64,000 nucleotides of DNA from Hymenoscyphus infarciens (taxonomy: Eukaryota > Ascomycota > Leotiomycetes > Helotiales > Helotiaceae), in NCBI GenBank assembly GCA_001414345.1, contig LLCB01000101.1, positions 62,001-126,000 of the forward strand, in the 5' to 3' direction. The translations under genes were made by a program, and so were the position numbers. The notes beneath the pieces are model-generated. The model worked only from the letters and a program-made list of their open reading frames with translations. It ran no database searches and was not told where the DNA came from. The stretch's first letter is position 1. Each line of letters begins with the position of its first letter. Positions 35,844-47,653 of this stretch are shown piece by piece.

Positions 35844-38139
35844 TCACAATCGATGTTCCTTGATGCAAAACGCAGCGGCCAGCGCGACGAGAGCTCCAAC
35901 GAGGGAAACAGCTAATACCAAGAATGAGCAAAACGGTAGAGACATCACAAGAAGGGAGGACAGGAAAGAAGTAATCATCATACCATGGGTATAAGCCAAA
36001 CACTTAACATAAGCAGCAACAACCAATTCCCCCAACTTCCCCTCCAGCAGCCTGACATACTCAATATCACTCAAAGCCCGATTGATAATCTATCCACACC
36101 CAAAATTAGCCTCTCCATCATCTTTGCTTTCGCGAAAACCAAGAACAAAAGAAAAGTTTAAAACTCACCATCTCCCTGTCCCCCAACCCCTCCAGCCGTA
36201 TCATCAACTCCTTCCTCAATGTACTCTGCAATATAGCAGCCGCAACGCTAAGTCCACTCACCATCCCCAAACTAGAACTCAAATACAGTCCCGAGCTAGC
36301 AATGGCAACCTGCCATGCATCAACACCAGCAGTAAGAGCGATGAAACTCGCGGAAAGCGCGATTCCATTCCCGAAGCCACCTGGGATTATGTATAAGGAC
36401 TCGAGGAAGGAGGTGTGGCCGTGCCAGCGGAGGATCATGAGAGTGTATGCTAGGGAGGCGGAGAGGGCGCCGAGGATTGAGATGGCTTTGTAACGACCGG
36501 TTCTGTGAGGGGGTAATGTTAGGGCTGTGGGTGTTTTGTGGGGGTGAGATGAGAGGGTGTATGAAGAGGAACGTACCTTTTGATGATATAACCTGTCAAC
36601 AAACCTCCACATGCATTCCCGATAACAGAAGGCATCAGATGCGCCCCAGCATTCGTAACACTCGCATGGGCCGAGACCTGAAAATACATCGGTACCAACA
36701 ACATCATCTAAAAACAATTAGTCACCTCAATTCATTCCTCTCCTCATTCTGGAATACATACCGCGCCCTGAGCCCCAGTCTGAAAAGCAAGATTGATATA
36801 ACTCGTCACCACATCCCTATTCAACAACAACCTCAATGGAAAAATCGGTTCCTTGGCCCAGAACCCCTCAATCACCAAGAACAAAGTCCCAGAAGCTGTC
36901 GACACAGCGAAGAGAGTAAGGACCTTTATTGAGGTCCAAGACATCCTTTGTCCCCCTAGATCTAGGACTGTGAGACCGCATACAATGGATACAGACAGCA
37001 AAATTGCACCAAGGAAATCGATTCGTCGGAGTTTGGCGAGTTGGGAGTGTTTGGGGAACTCTTCGAGGAGTGGGACGTGGAGTTTCCAGATTACTAGAGC
37101 GAGAGCGAGGAAGGTGGGTGGACATTGTCCTAAGAAGGACCTTTTGAGGGGATAAGTAACCGATCGTTGGGATTTTGGGAAAGGGGAGTTACCATCGCCA
37201 TCCGACGGTATCTGTGAGAAAACCGCCAATAGGTCCTCCTAGACTTCTTCCTGAAGTAGCTGCAATGTTCACATAACTTCTCCAAGCTGCGACTTCTCTA
37301 ATTGGTACCATATCTTACTTTGTTAGCTGTTTACAATCGCATGCTCGGCAAAACTGATACATACCAGCAATGACAATGGCAACAAGGCAATTAATTCCAG
37401 CCCCTCCCACGCCAGCGATCAGTCGTCCAACGATGACTTGCGTAATTGACTGACCCAGTCCACTAAATTCAGTCAGAAAGACTGCAAGAGTTTAGAACCT
37501 CCTCGAAGGGGATGCTCTGGAAGAAGAAATTGCGAATACGAACCATATTGCAGACCCAATAGTGAAGAAAACGTAAGAAGCAATAATGGTGTTCTTTCTG
37601 CCATATATATCGCTCAGTTTACCATACTATGGCACCGTTAGAAACACCGCCGGCACAGAGAGAAATTGATCGAAGAAAGGCGTTTACCAGAGATTGGGCG
37701 GCACACATGGCCAATGTATATGACGTGATCAGCCATCCTGCATTTCCAAGCTGGTCAAACTCGCTACTGATTGTGCCGCTGGTAGCGAGGACGAGAGAAA
37801 CATCGGCATTGGCAATAAAGACCCCTTTGCAAATAGTCAGTTGTGGAGTTTTGTGTTTTTGGAAAACGAGGGAGAATGGAGTAGGTGATTTGGAGTGAAA
37901 ATACCTAATAACAAAATCGATATCACCCCAGTGACGTTATTTGAAGATTCAACTGTCCGATTCTTATCCTCAATCAGAGACGGGCATACGGCTTCGGGAT
38001 CGCCAACTTTGATGCTTCTAGAAGGTCTAGAAGCGTCAGCTGTACCACTCAGAAGTGGAGTTCTCTCATCCGGCGGTGTATCGGCGTAGGAAGATACGTT
38101 GATGCTATTCGTGTAAGTTGTCCCTCCTGACATGCCCAT
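35844..38139 (-). CDS. MFS transporter, DHA2/vacuolar basic amino-acid (VBA)-like, 14-TM type
   Basis: Ten exons on the minus strand: 38139-37905, 37824-37688, 37626-37544, 37462-37365, 37313-37193, 37140-36762, 36707-36577, 36502-36169, 36089-35984 and 35911-35844, giving 563 aa. The start at 38139 (MGMSGG) is my choice; an in-frame ATG at 38271 adds 44 residues. The N-terminal tail carries DERTPLL, an acidic dileucine type signal seen on vacuolar proteins. MFS signatures are NADVSLVLATSGTISSEF in TM1, YGKLSDIYGRKNT in the 2-3 loop and GRLIAGVGGAG. The following VPIREVAAWRSYVN and WRWSFLGQCPP are typical of fungal DHA2 and VBA-like proteins. It likely exports drugs, toxins or basic amino acids by proton exchange. 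Localisation and substrate are inferred. Confidence 0.85.
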
Positions 38140-38407
38140 GATATAAGAATTGGCTCTTGACGTTAATGGCGACTTATTTGTGTAGATGGTGTGACTGAAT
38201 GTCCCCGAAGAGAGCCCACCTGCCCGGTACTTATATCTCTCGCCAGTCTCCCCTCCATTCCATCCCAGCACAGCACCACAGCTAACCGCCGGCAGAATTC
38301 ACCTACGACCAACATACGATGATGGGTAGCCTAGCCATTGAACACGACAACGACGAGGAGAAGAAGAACTTTTCCGGCACGCGGAAGACTAGACGATAAA
38401 CAACCAC

Positions 38408-38447
38408 GGCACTTCCATTGGCACTTCCATTGGCACTTCCATTGGCA
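38408..38447. repeat. GGCACTTCCATT x3 tandem repeat
   Basis: Three perfect 12-bp units plus GGCA. Confidence 0.95.
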
Positions 38448-39661
38448 TATTGGATGACCCTCGCCACTAATTGCGAGGAAAGGAACCGCCTCTCGTTGGA
38501 GGGAAGACAGATAAGGCATGTGAAAGGAAAGGGCATGTCACGCTACAGACGTAGCACTTTCGCATGTATAAGCAAGGCCAAGATCTCCACTCTCAAGAAA
38601 GCATGCGCATCTAACCAATAGAAAGGAACCATAAACCCTTAGACTCGAGATAAACTGTTATCACCCCTCCTCTACCAGCGTCAGCATCGCGGCCTCGCTT
38701 CGCCCTCGAAAGTTGAGCAAGTTCATGACCAGGGTGAATTGAAGATCAGTTTCAAACTCATTGGGAACCCCAATTCACGAGGGTGAAAAGTCTGCACTTG
38801 CAAAACAAAAGTAATGACAAGGAAGCAATTCCATGTACCTGAAAGGCGTTTTTAAATGGTTATCGCAAGTCTCCCAAGAAGAGGAGGAGGTATTTGGTGT
38901 GGGGGCTGGAAGGAGGGGTCCAAGTACATTGACTAATGGATACAGTACTTACCAAGGGACTTGCTACGTACCCCATGTGGCGATCCAGCCAGCTCGAAGC
39001 TCATTTGTGATCGGCCGATATCAGAAGTACAGTACAGGTACTTCCCATCACCAGAGCCTCCTCACGCTTCGAATCGCCATCCAGAACGCACTCTCAATAC
39101 CTTGATTAGAGCCCCAAAGTTTGTTTGGAAGACTTCGCCATAAGCCGTAAGCCGAGACCAAAAGCAATCTGATACTTAAGGATGTGACCTTTTCCAAAGA
39201 ATGGCAAGCTGCAATGCGCAAACAATTTTCTTCAACTTCCCGGATGCTCCGGCACACATCCGCAATACCCCCAGCTTCAAAACGAATCCCTAAACTCCCT
39301 CTCCACTCATTCCCTCTCTACAGTGGTCACAAGGTGACCGCTATTCTCGCCTCGGGAGTCAAATTGTTCCAGTTTGCGCGAGTGTGAAACGAGCAAGTGG
39401 TGGAAAGACGCATTGGTGTTGGTAGGAAGTGGTGAGAGGGGAAAAAAAGTATAAAATAACCCTGACCCGACCTCCTCCGGAAATGGCTCCGCTATTGAAA
39501 CTAGTACAATCAAGGACGCGATCTGCATGAGGGATACTACTCTACTCCCCAACCTCCTCGCGATAGCAAATTTCCTGTCTAGCTTAGATATAGATTCTGC
39601 CATGGCCTCGTCGGGTTTTCAAAAATACCCAACGCCTACTACTTCAGGACATCTAAAGCCA

Positions 39662-39729
39662 TAATTAGAGGTTAAACCTGAACCTTCTTTTTTTTAAGGT
39701 TCCCAGCTGCTAGAAATAACCTCTAATTA
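39662..39729. repeat. 68-bp hairpin with 13-bp perfect arms
   Basis: TAATTAGAGGTTA (39662-39674) is perfectly inverted as TAACCTCTAATTA (39717-39729). Inside, AACCTT and AAGGTT add a second stem around a T-run. Confidence 0.7.
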
Positions 39730-40338
39730 GGGGAGGGAGAGAGTACAGAAGAATCGTATCGAAGCATCGAGATTTTATGATTGTAGAAGTGGTTTTGTCA
39801 ACCGTATCTCATGCACTGAAATCCAACAACTCATCGCTACACATAAATCCAGTTCAATATTTAAATATCTCAAAAAAAAAACTCGAAAAATTGAATTCTT
39901 CTATCTTGGCAAACAATACTACAAAACCATCTATAAATATTACTAGAGAAGCCCAAAAATTATTTCCCATCTCTAATAATTCCCTCAAGTGGCATCATAT
40001 ATAACCACTTAAATACGCCAAGAAATAAAATTTTGCAACGAGAAAGAGAAAAGTTGAAGACAAAAAAAAGATGTAAGGTAGCAACAGAGGAGAGGGTTTT
40101 TAATAGTAAAACAGAACAAAAACAAGACGACGAAAGCAGAGATGGATACCTCCGTGTACAGGTATAAAATATAAAATATATATATAAAAAAAGGTAAACA
40201 AAAAGACAGAAACCAAAATGCGGGAACAACAAGCAAAAGAAAACAAGAAAAAGCAAAGCATAAAATATAAACTCCAAACAATCTCCCTTCTACCCCGAAC
40301 AAAACAAAAGAAAACAGAACGCGAAGAAAGAGTCCCTT

Positions 40339-42636
40339 TCAGAAACCCCCCTCGTCACCTACAACACCCTCCGCCCTCCCCTCAGCCCCCCTTACAACCT
40401 CAATCAACGCCCTCCCCAAACTACCCCCCACAAACCCCTTCGGTCCTTGTCCCCCTCCCCCTTGCATCCCACCCCCTCCTTCTTCCTCCCCCTCATCACC
40501 CATCCCCCTAACAAGACAAAAAATCGAATTCTCCAAACTAGTTCTCGCGCTCTTAATCCGTTGACACAACACGAATTCCTCAATCAAGCCCGAGACTTGT
40601 GGATCATTCGAGGAAATTTTAGGATTTTTAGGGTCAAGAATAGGGATTCCCAACATGCTGGCTGCTTTATTTGGTATCCGACTCGGAGACTTGTTCGTGA
40701 TGGAGTTTGCCCTTTGATTGTGGGGAGTTGGGGTGCTGGGTGGTGGGAAGAGGGGACGGATTCGGCTGATGAGGATGTAACCTAGTATATACGCGTACAG
40801 TGCTTGAATCATAGAAGTCGGAGCCTGGGGGAAGATTCTCTGTAAAGGATCGAGGTCGAGGTGTGTGCTGATTGCTTGTTTAGGCGGTCCTGATCTTAAT
40901 GTGTCGGGGGATGGAGTTCTAGAGTTGAACGCTGTGCGTGTGAGATTCGAAAGACTAAGTGTCATTCGACGGGAAGGAAAGGATTTGAATGGGCTCATGG
41001 GTCGATCGTGCTGTAAAGGCGTTGGGTTGAGGAAATCGTTGTGAGCGTGTGGCGTGCATGTGCAGAGCTGTGTTCGGACGGAGTAGATGTGGTATCGGTA
41101 GTCAATGAAAGTACTGAATGGAAAATACCGAATCAGATCCTCGATGATGGAAATTGCACAGCCATACAAGTACGACTTCTTATCTCGTATGACATCTAGT
41201 GGGAAATTGGTTGTCTCTGTAGTGTGGAATTGATTCATCGATGGTTCCAAGCCATGGGATGATTGAGGTAGTTGTCGGATATAGTCCTTTTCTTTTGGCG
41301 GTGGCGTGGGTGGTTCTTCGTGGGAGCTGACGCTTGAAGGAAGAAATTCTGTGTCAAAGAATAGTGATGGGGTATGGCTGTCGTATGCTGTAAAGGGGCT
41401 TCCATCGCGAGCAGTCACACGATTGGTGGAGTCTTGACTTTTTGTCTTCCAGAGGAGGGTTAGTCGAGTTCCGGTGAGGGATGAGGATCTGGGGGGGGTT
41501 TTGAAAGCAGGATTGGTAAAAGTCGTTGAGGTTTTCGTACTCAATCGCACTGAAGGGGGCACCGCTTCGGCGAACTAAAATCAATTAGCAAGAGTTTACA
41601 GCAAAGAATGAAATACTTACAGAATCGTTGTCATCGTCAACGCTATGAGTAGAGCCGAGCCAACCTTCAACGATGGATTTTGGAGGCATGCTTTGAGCCA
41701 AAATATCTGGGAGACACATGGAACCAAGATTGGCCATTCCGTCGAAAGGTTTGTTCCGACCATCTGGTTCCTTAACGTCTATCTGCTCGCCTAAGCATTG
41801 GAAAGACAGCTCTGAGCTATGATATGATGCCGGTTCCTTCCCTGTTGTTGAGCTGCCAAAGGATTGATTTGTAGATACCTTGGTGGAATCCTAGTGGTGA
41901 TATCAGTACAGGACCACGTATAAGGACAATTGAAATCGCATACCATGGAATAATCTGTATCGTTAGGATGTGGTGACGTTTCAGTATTTGGACTGGAGCA
42001 TCCAGCAAGCCACTCTTCTTCAGAGAGACACGAATTGGTAGGAGAAAGAGTGTGGGGAAATTCCGTGGTAAAGTAGGCTGGGCTGGGGATCGGAGAACCT
42101 GCGTCTGTATAAACTGGTATGTCGCGACGTTCTGGGTGGATTGATAATGGTAAACGAGGAAAATGGCGCCCTCTTCGTGAAAGCTTCTTGGATCTTGGTG
42201 ATTTTTGTAATTTTCTCGGGGACTCCTCTTGACCTCCAAATGTTAACCGGTTGATGGTTGTGACTGGAGACTGGAGTTCTTCCGCTTGCTGAGGCTGAGG
42301 CTGAGGATTGTATACTTGTGTATCCAACGAGGTGGTGGATAATGTCAAAGGAAGAAGAGCCTTCATACCAGAAACCCTGGTGACTGAACTTTTGACGGAA
42401 AGGCAGCTGGAAACCCTTCTAGCTGCACGAACCACGCTATTACTATGTACCTGTGACGACTGCTGCATGGTTGAGGGTGCTTGGATAACTGCGGGAATCT
42501 GACAAGAAAAGTTCTGGGGAGCCTGCCGTGCTGTTATAGATGAGGCTTCATGATATATGCGTGGCGTACGCGGGTTTGGCGAACCCCAGCTTTGGTCAAT
42601 ACGACCAAGACGACAATTGCAACTTCTTGGATCCAT
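40339..42636 (-). CDS. Uncharacterised fungal protein, 732 aa
   Basis: Three exons on the minus strand: 42636-41944, 41890-41621 and 41574-40339, with introns of 53 and 46 nt. I do not recognise a family. The first ~400 residues are Pro/Ser/Thr-rich and probably disordered, with basic SPRKLQKSPRSKKLSRRGRH. A more ordered part begins at DVIRDKKSYLYGCAISIIED and LIRYFPFSTFIDYRYHIYSV, and contains one hydrophobic stretch (MIQALYAYILGYILISRI) that could be a buried helix or a membrane segment. The C-terminus has a Gly/Glu-rich loop and a final helix (SLGRALIEVVRGAEG). The frame is open across both junctions, which supports the model. Confidence 0.65.
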
Positions 42637-43718
42637 GAACAGCTTCTTTTGAAAACGAGATCGATCTTCTTTTTAAGATGAAACGTGGCTTGATGGGAAA
42701 TGTGAAGATGGAAAATGAAAATGGCAATCGAAATTGAAATCGAAGAAGGAGATTTGAACAGAAGGAGAGAAGTCGAGCCAAGTAAGCAAGATCTCGATGA
42801 GAGTCACCATGATGCACGACACTGGAACCCTTTGCCCCCTTGCAGATGATATATGGACGACGATCCAGAGGATCAATAGTTGGCTCAATTGTCTTTGTTT
42901 TTCCCTTGAGGCAACCTGGTCGACCGAACTTGTGGGGAAAAAAGAAAGCTTCGTGGCGCTGAGAGAGACTCGAGCTCCATCGAATGAAGGAAAGGAACAA
43001 GAAGAGGGGTAGCAAGCCAATGCAATGACCTGTCAAGTCATACGAGATGCCAGCCCCAAGGGAAAAGATAGACTAAAGATAGGGAAAATAGAAGGTCTCG
43101 GACTCTTTGCAAGTATCCAGAGACGAAGAGGGGAAGTGGAAGCAACGCCTCTTCAGCTGGACAAGAAACCCGAAGCGCCACTCATTGTTTACAGTGTCGC
43201 TTACAGGCAAGCTCGGCAAGATCCATGGATCTGGGTAGTCGACGGCACTATAAACAATGAGGTTGTCATGGATGTAGGTTGATCTCCACAAGGTATTATA
43301 TTGAGGCTGCAGATTTGAAGATGTTGGTGTTATTGGAGGTGCCCGTTATTGGTGGTGTTGTGAAGGAAAGGAAATGATGTCCGCCAGGGGGGGGGGGGCA
43401 AGAACTGATCTCTTGGCGTGAGCACGGCCCACCGGAAGCTCGACCGATTTTCTGCCCTCTCATCGCAAGATTTTATCCTCCTTCAACAAGCGCAAGCCAC
43501 AACACCACGGCACCAGTCAGCTCTTCTCTCCTTGCGTCCTCGAGTCTGCAGAATTGTGCTACTGTATCAGAATCTGCAGTGCGGCCACTTGAAAAGTCAA
43601 TTCCACCGCGGCCGACCAAATCCTTTTACCGCGAAACCGCCACGAGATCGCAGCATCTGCAACCTCTTCTTCAGCTCTCCTCTTCCCGAATTAGAATCGG
43701 AATTCGCAGCCTCCAAGT
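42637..43718. other. Divergent promoter region
   Basis: A 1.1-kb spacer between two divergently transcribed genes (732-aa protein and Ipi3). It contains a G10-type run near 43388-43398. ORFs on both strands here overlap each other and show no domains. Confidence 0.5.
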
Positions 43719-45087
43719 ATGCTGTCGGAAGGATTCATCACTGCCATACGGGCACAACCGAAGACGGCGAATACGGCTATCGCGAAAGATGTCGGCATCT
43801 ACATCCACGAGCTACAGCCTTCCCACACGATAAAGTCTTCCTTTAAAAAGAGCTCCGTCCCGGTGAACGCCCTAGTTGCCAGTACCACCCATATATTTGC
43901 GGCACAGGTCGATAAGGCCGTCATTCATGTATACTCGAGAGAAAAAGGAACCCAGGAGGCCTTGGTCTCTTTTCCAGAACGAATACATAGTTTGGCGCTC
44001 ATAGGAGATGGGACACTGGCAATTGGCACAGCTGAGGGGCGGATGATGCTTTGGGAGGCAAGTCTTGTCTGTCTCGTGGATTGGACTGATTTTGACTGAC
44101 TGCATTCAGGTCTGTACCGGACGGACCGTCTCTACACCCGCTGCTCATCTCCAGGCGGTCACCTGTATAGCAACATCACAATCGCACATTACAACCGGGT
44201 CTGAAGACTCCAATATACACGTCTGGTCAATACCCCGCCTGTTGTCACTGACTGTAAACGAAACCCACGAACCTCTCAGGACCCTCTCAAACCACAGAGC
44301 CGCAATCACTTCGCTTGCAATGGGCCAAAGCACGAACCAAACCAATATCTGTGTTTCAGCGAGCCGGGATAACACAATTATTGTCTGGAACTACAATACT
44401 GGAGATCTCCTCCGGACCTTTTTGCTACCGGATACACCGCTCTGTTTGACACTCGATCCGTGTCATCGGGCGGTTTACGCTGGGTTCGAAGATGGATCAC
44501 TGCAAGTCATTGAACTTCTCAACGCCCGGTCTGCATTGAATCCGCTTTACGATCCAAGCTTACAGACGACACCCGTACAAGTCACCCTCACTCCATGGAC
44601 CGCTCCATCTGAGTCTGGTTCTGCTTTTTGCATAGGCCTGAGTTATGATGGTACATATATTTTCTCCGGCCACACTTCAGGAAAGATTTCCCAGTGGGAT
44701 ACAGGTCGTCGTGCTTTTGTTTCTGAGCTTGCCGATTTGAACGCACCTGTGACCAATCTCCTAATGTTATCCCCCTTTTCCCCCAAAAGGATGACTAAGG
44801 TTAGCGCCGTGGTGAAGCCTAAACTTGGAGAGGTTCAATATACCTTTACCGCTCAGTTGTGTGGCCCAACGGCGGTCACATCTTTTGATAGTGCTGTTCA
44901 GTCTTTAGGTTTTCCAACAGACATGCTCACCGATGCAATTTCCAGGTTTTCTACCCCCGCCGTCCCGTCTTCGAGTGGAGATGATAAACTTCGGAAAGAG
45001 AACGAAGAATTGTGGAAAGTGGTTCATGAACAGCAGGAACTACAAAAGAAAACGCTGGAAAAACATAACAAATTGACGTCCGGTTAA
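43719..45087 (+). CDS. ipi3: Ipi3 (WDR18 homologue), Rix1-complex WD40 protein
   Basis: Two exons, 43719-44057 and 44110-45087, give 438 aa. Ipi3 with Rix1/Ipi2 and Ipi1 acts in the nucleus on pre-60S particles (ITS2 removal, Mdn1 recruitment). WD40 units are visible: RIHSLALIGDGTLAIGTAEG, SHITTGSEDSNIHVW, ICVSASRDNTIIVWN, RAVYAGFEDGSLQVIE and YIFSGHTSGKISQWD. A C-terminal charged coiled coil follows (KLRKENEELWKVVHEQQELQ). Length and order fit the family. The single intron (44058-44109, 52 nt) has the GC donor AG|GCAAGT; reading through gives a stop after 13 codons, so splicing is needed. The neighbour upstream is divergent. Confidence 0.85.
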
Positions 45088-45624
45088 GTTTATCTGCTAC
45101 ATGGTTTCACAGAGTGCTTCAGCTGGGTCTGTGCTATGAGGTGGATCCTCGGATGTCAACATAAGATCCGAAATGTTTCGTTCCCTTCGAGAAACGCACA
45201 AAATCCGTGGTCAATGTTTCTCCTGGCATGGATATGCCTTTAAGCTTCGAGGTTCGCCACAGAGCAAAAGAAGAAACTCCAATCACGATCCGCCTGTGCG
45301 GGAGAAAAGCTTAACTTTTCCTCCCGAGACTACTGCCCTGCGCACCTCAAGTCCCTTCTATGCATGGAATTTCGGGGTGCTTTGCAAACCCGTTTTGTCT
45401 CAGCAAGTCATCTACACCTTCAATACAGACGTGACTAGAAGGCATCCTGGTCGGGACCATCTGCACTCAATTTAGAGCCTAGCGTTTCAATACAAGCCGT
45501 TTTTCCGCGAATCAATAGCCTTAGTGAGAATTGCGCATTTGTGAGTAGGAATACATATCATTCACATCTCCATTGTCTTTGAAAATCAGATGCTCCTAGC
45601 TTAGCATCCGAAAAGAAGCTCAAA
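45088..45624. other. Spacer between Ipi3 and the sedolisin gene
   Basis: It contains one plus-strand ORF of 100 aa (45173-45475) without domain features; probably terminator and promoter sequence. Confidence 0.45.
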
Positions 45625-47653
45625 ATGCGTGTCCAGGCCCTTGTTCAGATATTTGCTGCCCTGGTGGTGGCAGTGTCCGCTTCTCCATTCAAAACTTCGA
45701 ACCATGTTGTACACGAGAGACGAATGGTACATCCACCGCGGTGGTCACAGCAGCACCGGCTTCATCCAGAAGCAGTATTTCCTTTGCGAATTGGTCTTTC
45801 ACAACAGAATCTACATCGAGCGGAGGAATTTATGCACCAGGTCGCCCACCCGGCATCAGCAAGTTATGGGAAACATTGGTCACCACAGAAGGTAGCAGCA
45901 ATGTTTGCTCCTACTCCCGAAACTGTGTTTGCTGTCAAGGCGTGGCTTTCGCAATCAGGAATCGAAGCCAGCAGGATCAAGATGTCTCCTTCAAGGAATT
46001 GGATCGAGTTTAATGCCACAGTGCTGGAGGCAGAACGATTACTACGAGCCGAATACCACATGTACAATCACGATACGGGGCATAAGCATATTGCATGCAA
46101 GGAGTACAGCGTACCGCAACATTTGGTCCAACATATTGATATCATCACCCCAACAGTCGATTTCGACAAGAAAGTTGGTCAACCAAGGCACCTCGAGAAG
46201 GACGATAAACTCCCTCCTCCCCTACAAATCATGAACAAAAGACATCTCGCCAAGAGGGAATTCGGGAAAGGAATTGTTGGTGCCGCAGATGATCCTTCGA
46301 ATCCTAAGCAAGGAACCGCAGTTCTCAACGCCCTCATGACTTTGGAGAATTGCGATTCCATGATCACCATCGCCTGTCTGCAAGCTCTCTACAACATGCC
46401 TGCCGGATCCAAAGCGGCGAATAACAATACCTTGGGCGTAGTGGAATACACACCCCAAGCCTTCCTCCAAAAAGATCTCGATATCTTTTTCAACCAATTC
46501 TCCCCCCAGCAAATGGGTTCGGCACCAGAAACTCTTCTTATCGATGGAGCAACAGTTCAAACGCTCAATCAATCTTTCAGCCTCAACGGTGAATCAGCTT
46601 TGGATCTCCAATACGCTATGGCATTGATATACCCACAAAAGGTTACTCTTTATCAAGTCGGAGATCTCGTTTCTGGTGCTTCGTTTAACAACTTTCTTGA
46701 TGCTGTGGATGGTTCGTACTGCACCTTCCAAGGAGGAGACTCCCCGGATCAAAATATTGATGGACAATACCCTTCTACCACACCCGGTGGATTCACAGGA
46801 CCGAAAAATTGCGGTGGTGCCTTGCAGACTAAAGTCGTTTCTACCTCTTATGGATTCAACGAGGCGGATTTAAGCGCCAAGTATACACAACGACAATGTA
46901 ATGAGTATATGAAATTGGGTCTGCAAGGAGTTACAATCCTCTATTCCAGCGGGGATTTCGGCGTTGCTGGAAATGGAGGGGCTTGTATTGCAAGTAATGG
47001 AGCTCTCAATAACGGTTCAACCGGGACTTTCAACCCTTCCTTCCCGGGTGGTTGTCCATGGGTATGTTCCCTTTTCCTCTCTCCTCAACTCGATACTAAC
47101 GAAAAAAAAACAGGTAACCTCAGTAGGCGCAACCCAAGTCCTAAACGGCAGCACAGTACGAACTCCCGAAGTAGCAGCACAACGTGTAATCCTCTCCGGC
47201 GGCGGCTTCTCCAACGTCTTCCCCATGCCCACCTACCAAAAAGCCGCCGTAACATCCTACTTCGCAAACAACCCCATGCCCTTCGGCGCCGAACGCTTCA
47301 ACAACTCCAAAACCGTCCGCGGCTTCCCCGACGTCTCCGCAAATGGGATAAACTACGTCGTTGCAGTAAACGGCAAGTTCTCCCTCGCTTTTGGTACCTC
47401 GGCCTCCGCTCCAACTTTCGGGTCGTTGATGAATATGATTAATGAGGAGCGGTTGGCGGTTAAGAAGGGCCCGGTGGGCTTTATCAATCCTGTGCTTTAT
47501 GGATCCCCGGACGTGATGACGGATATCCGTTTTGGGGGAAACCCCGGCTGTGGAACGAGTGGGTTTAATGCTACGACGGGGTGGGATCCTGTTACGGGGT
47601 TGGGGACGCCGAATTATCCGGAGATGTTGAACTTGTTTATGAGTCTCCCTTGA
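45625..47653 (+). CDS. Secreted sedolisin-type tripeptidyl peptidase (S53)
   Basis: Two exons, 45625-47061 and 47114-47653, give 658 aa. There is a signal peptide (MRVQALVQIFAALVVAVSAS), then a pro-domain to about residue 210 with the usual FPLRIGLSQQNLHRAEEFMH and ASYGKHWSPQKVAAMFAP. The catalytic domain has the acid pair E323 and D327 in LNGESALDLQYAMA, the oxyanion Asp in YSSGDFGVAG, and the nucleophile S575 in FGTSASAPTFGSL. The C-terminal calcium site lies in DIRFGGNPGC and GWDPVTGLGTPNY. Serine-carboxyl peptidases of this type work at acid pH, removing tripeptides or cutting internally; many fungi secrete them for nutrition. The intron is 52 nt with GTATGT. All catalytic residues are present. 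Confidence 0.93.

Larger units (their letters stand above)
38140..40338. other. Intergenic region with small repeats, no supported gene
   Basis: It holds the promoter of the MFS gene, a 12-bp tandem repeat (38408-38447) and a small hairpin (39662-39729). A minus-strand ORF of 98 aa (39307-39603) starts MAESISKLDRKFAIARRLGS and has a hydrophobic stretch, but there is nothing further to support it. Confidence 0.5.

Noticed and set aside
33294..38139. Secondary-metabolite cluster around the SDR and MFS genes
   Set aside because: There is no polyketide synthase, NRPS, terpene synthase or pathway regulator within reach; two tailoring-type genes alone are not enough.
40218..40511. Plus-strand Pro-rich ORF of 97 aa
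   Set aside because: It is the antisense of the Gly/Glu-rich end of the 732-aa gene plus an A-rich flank.
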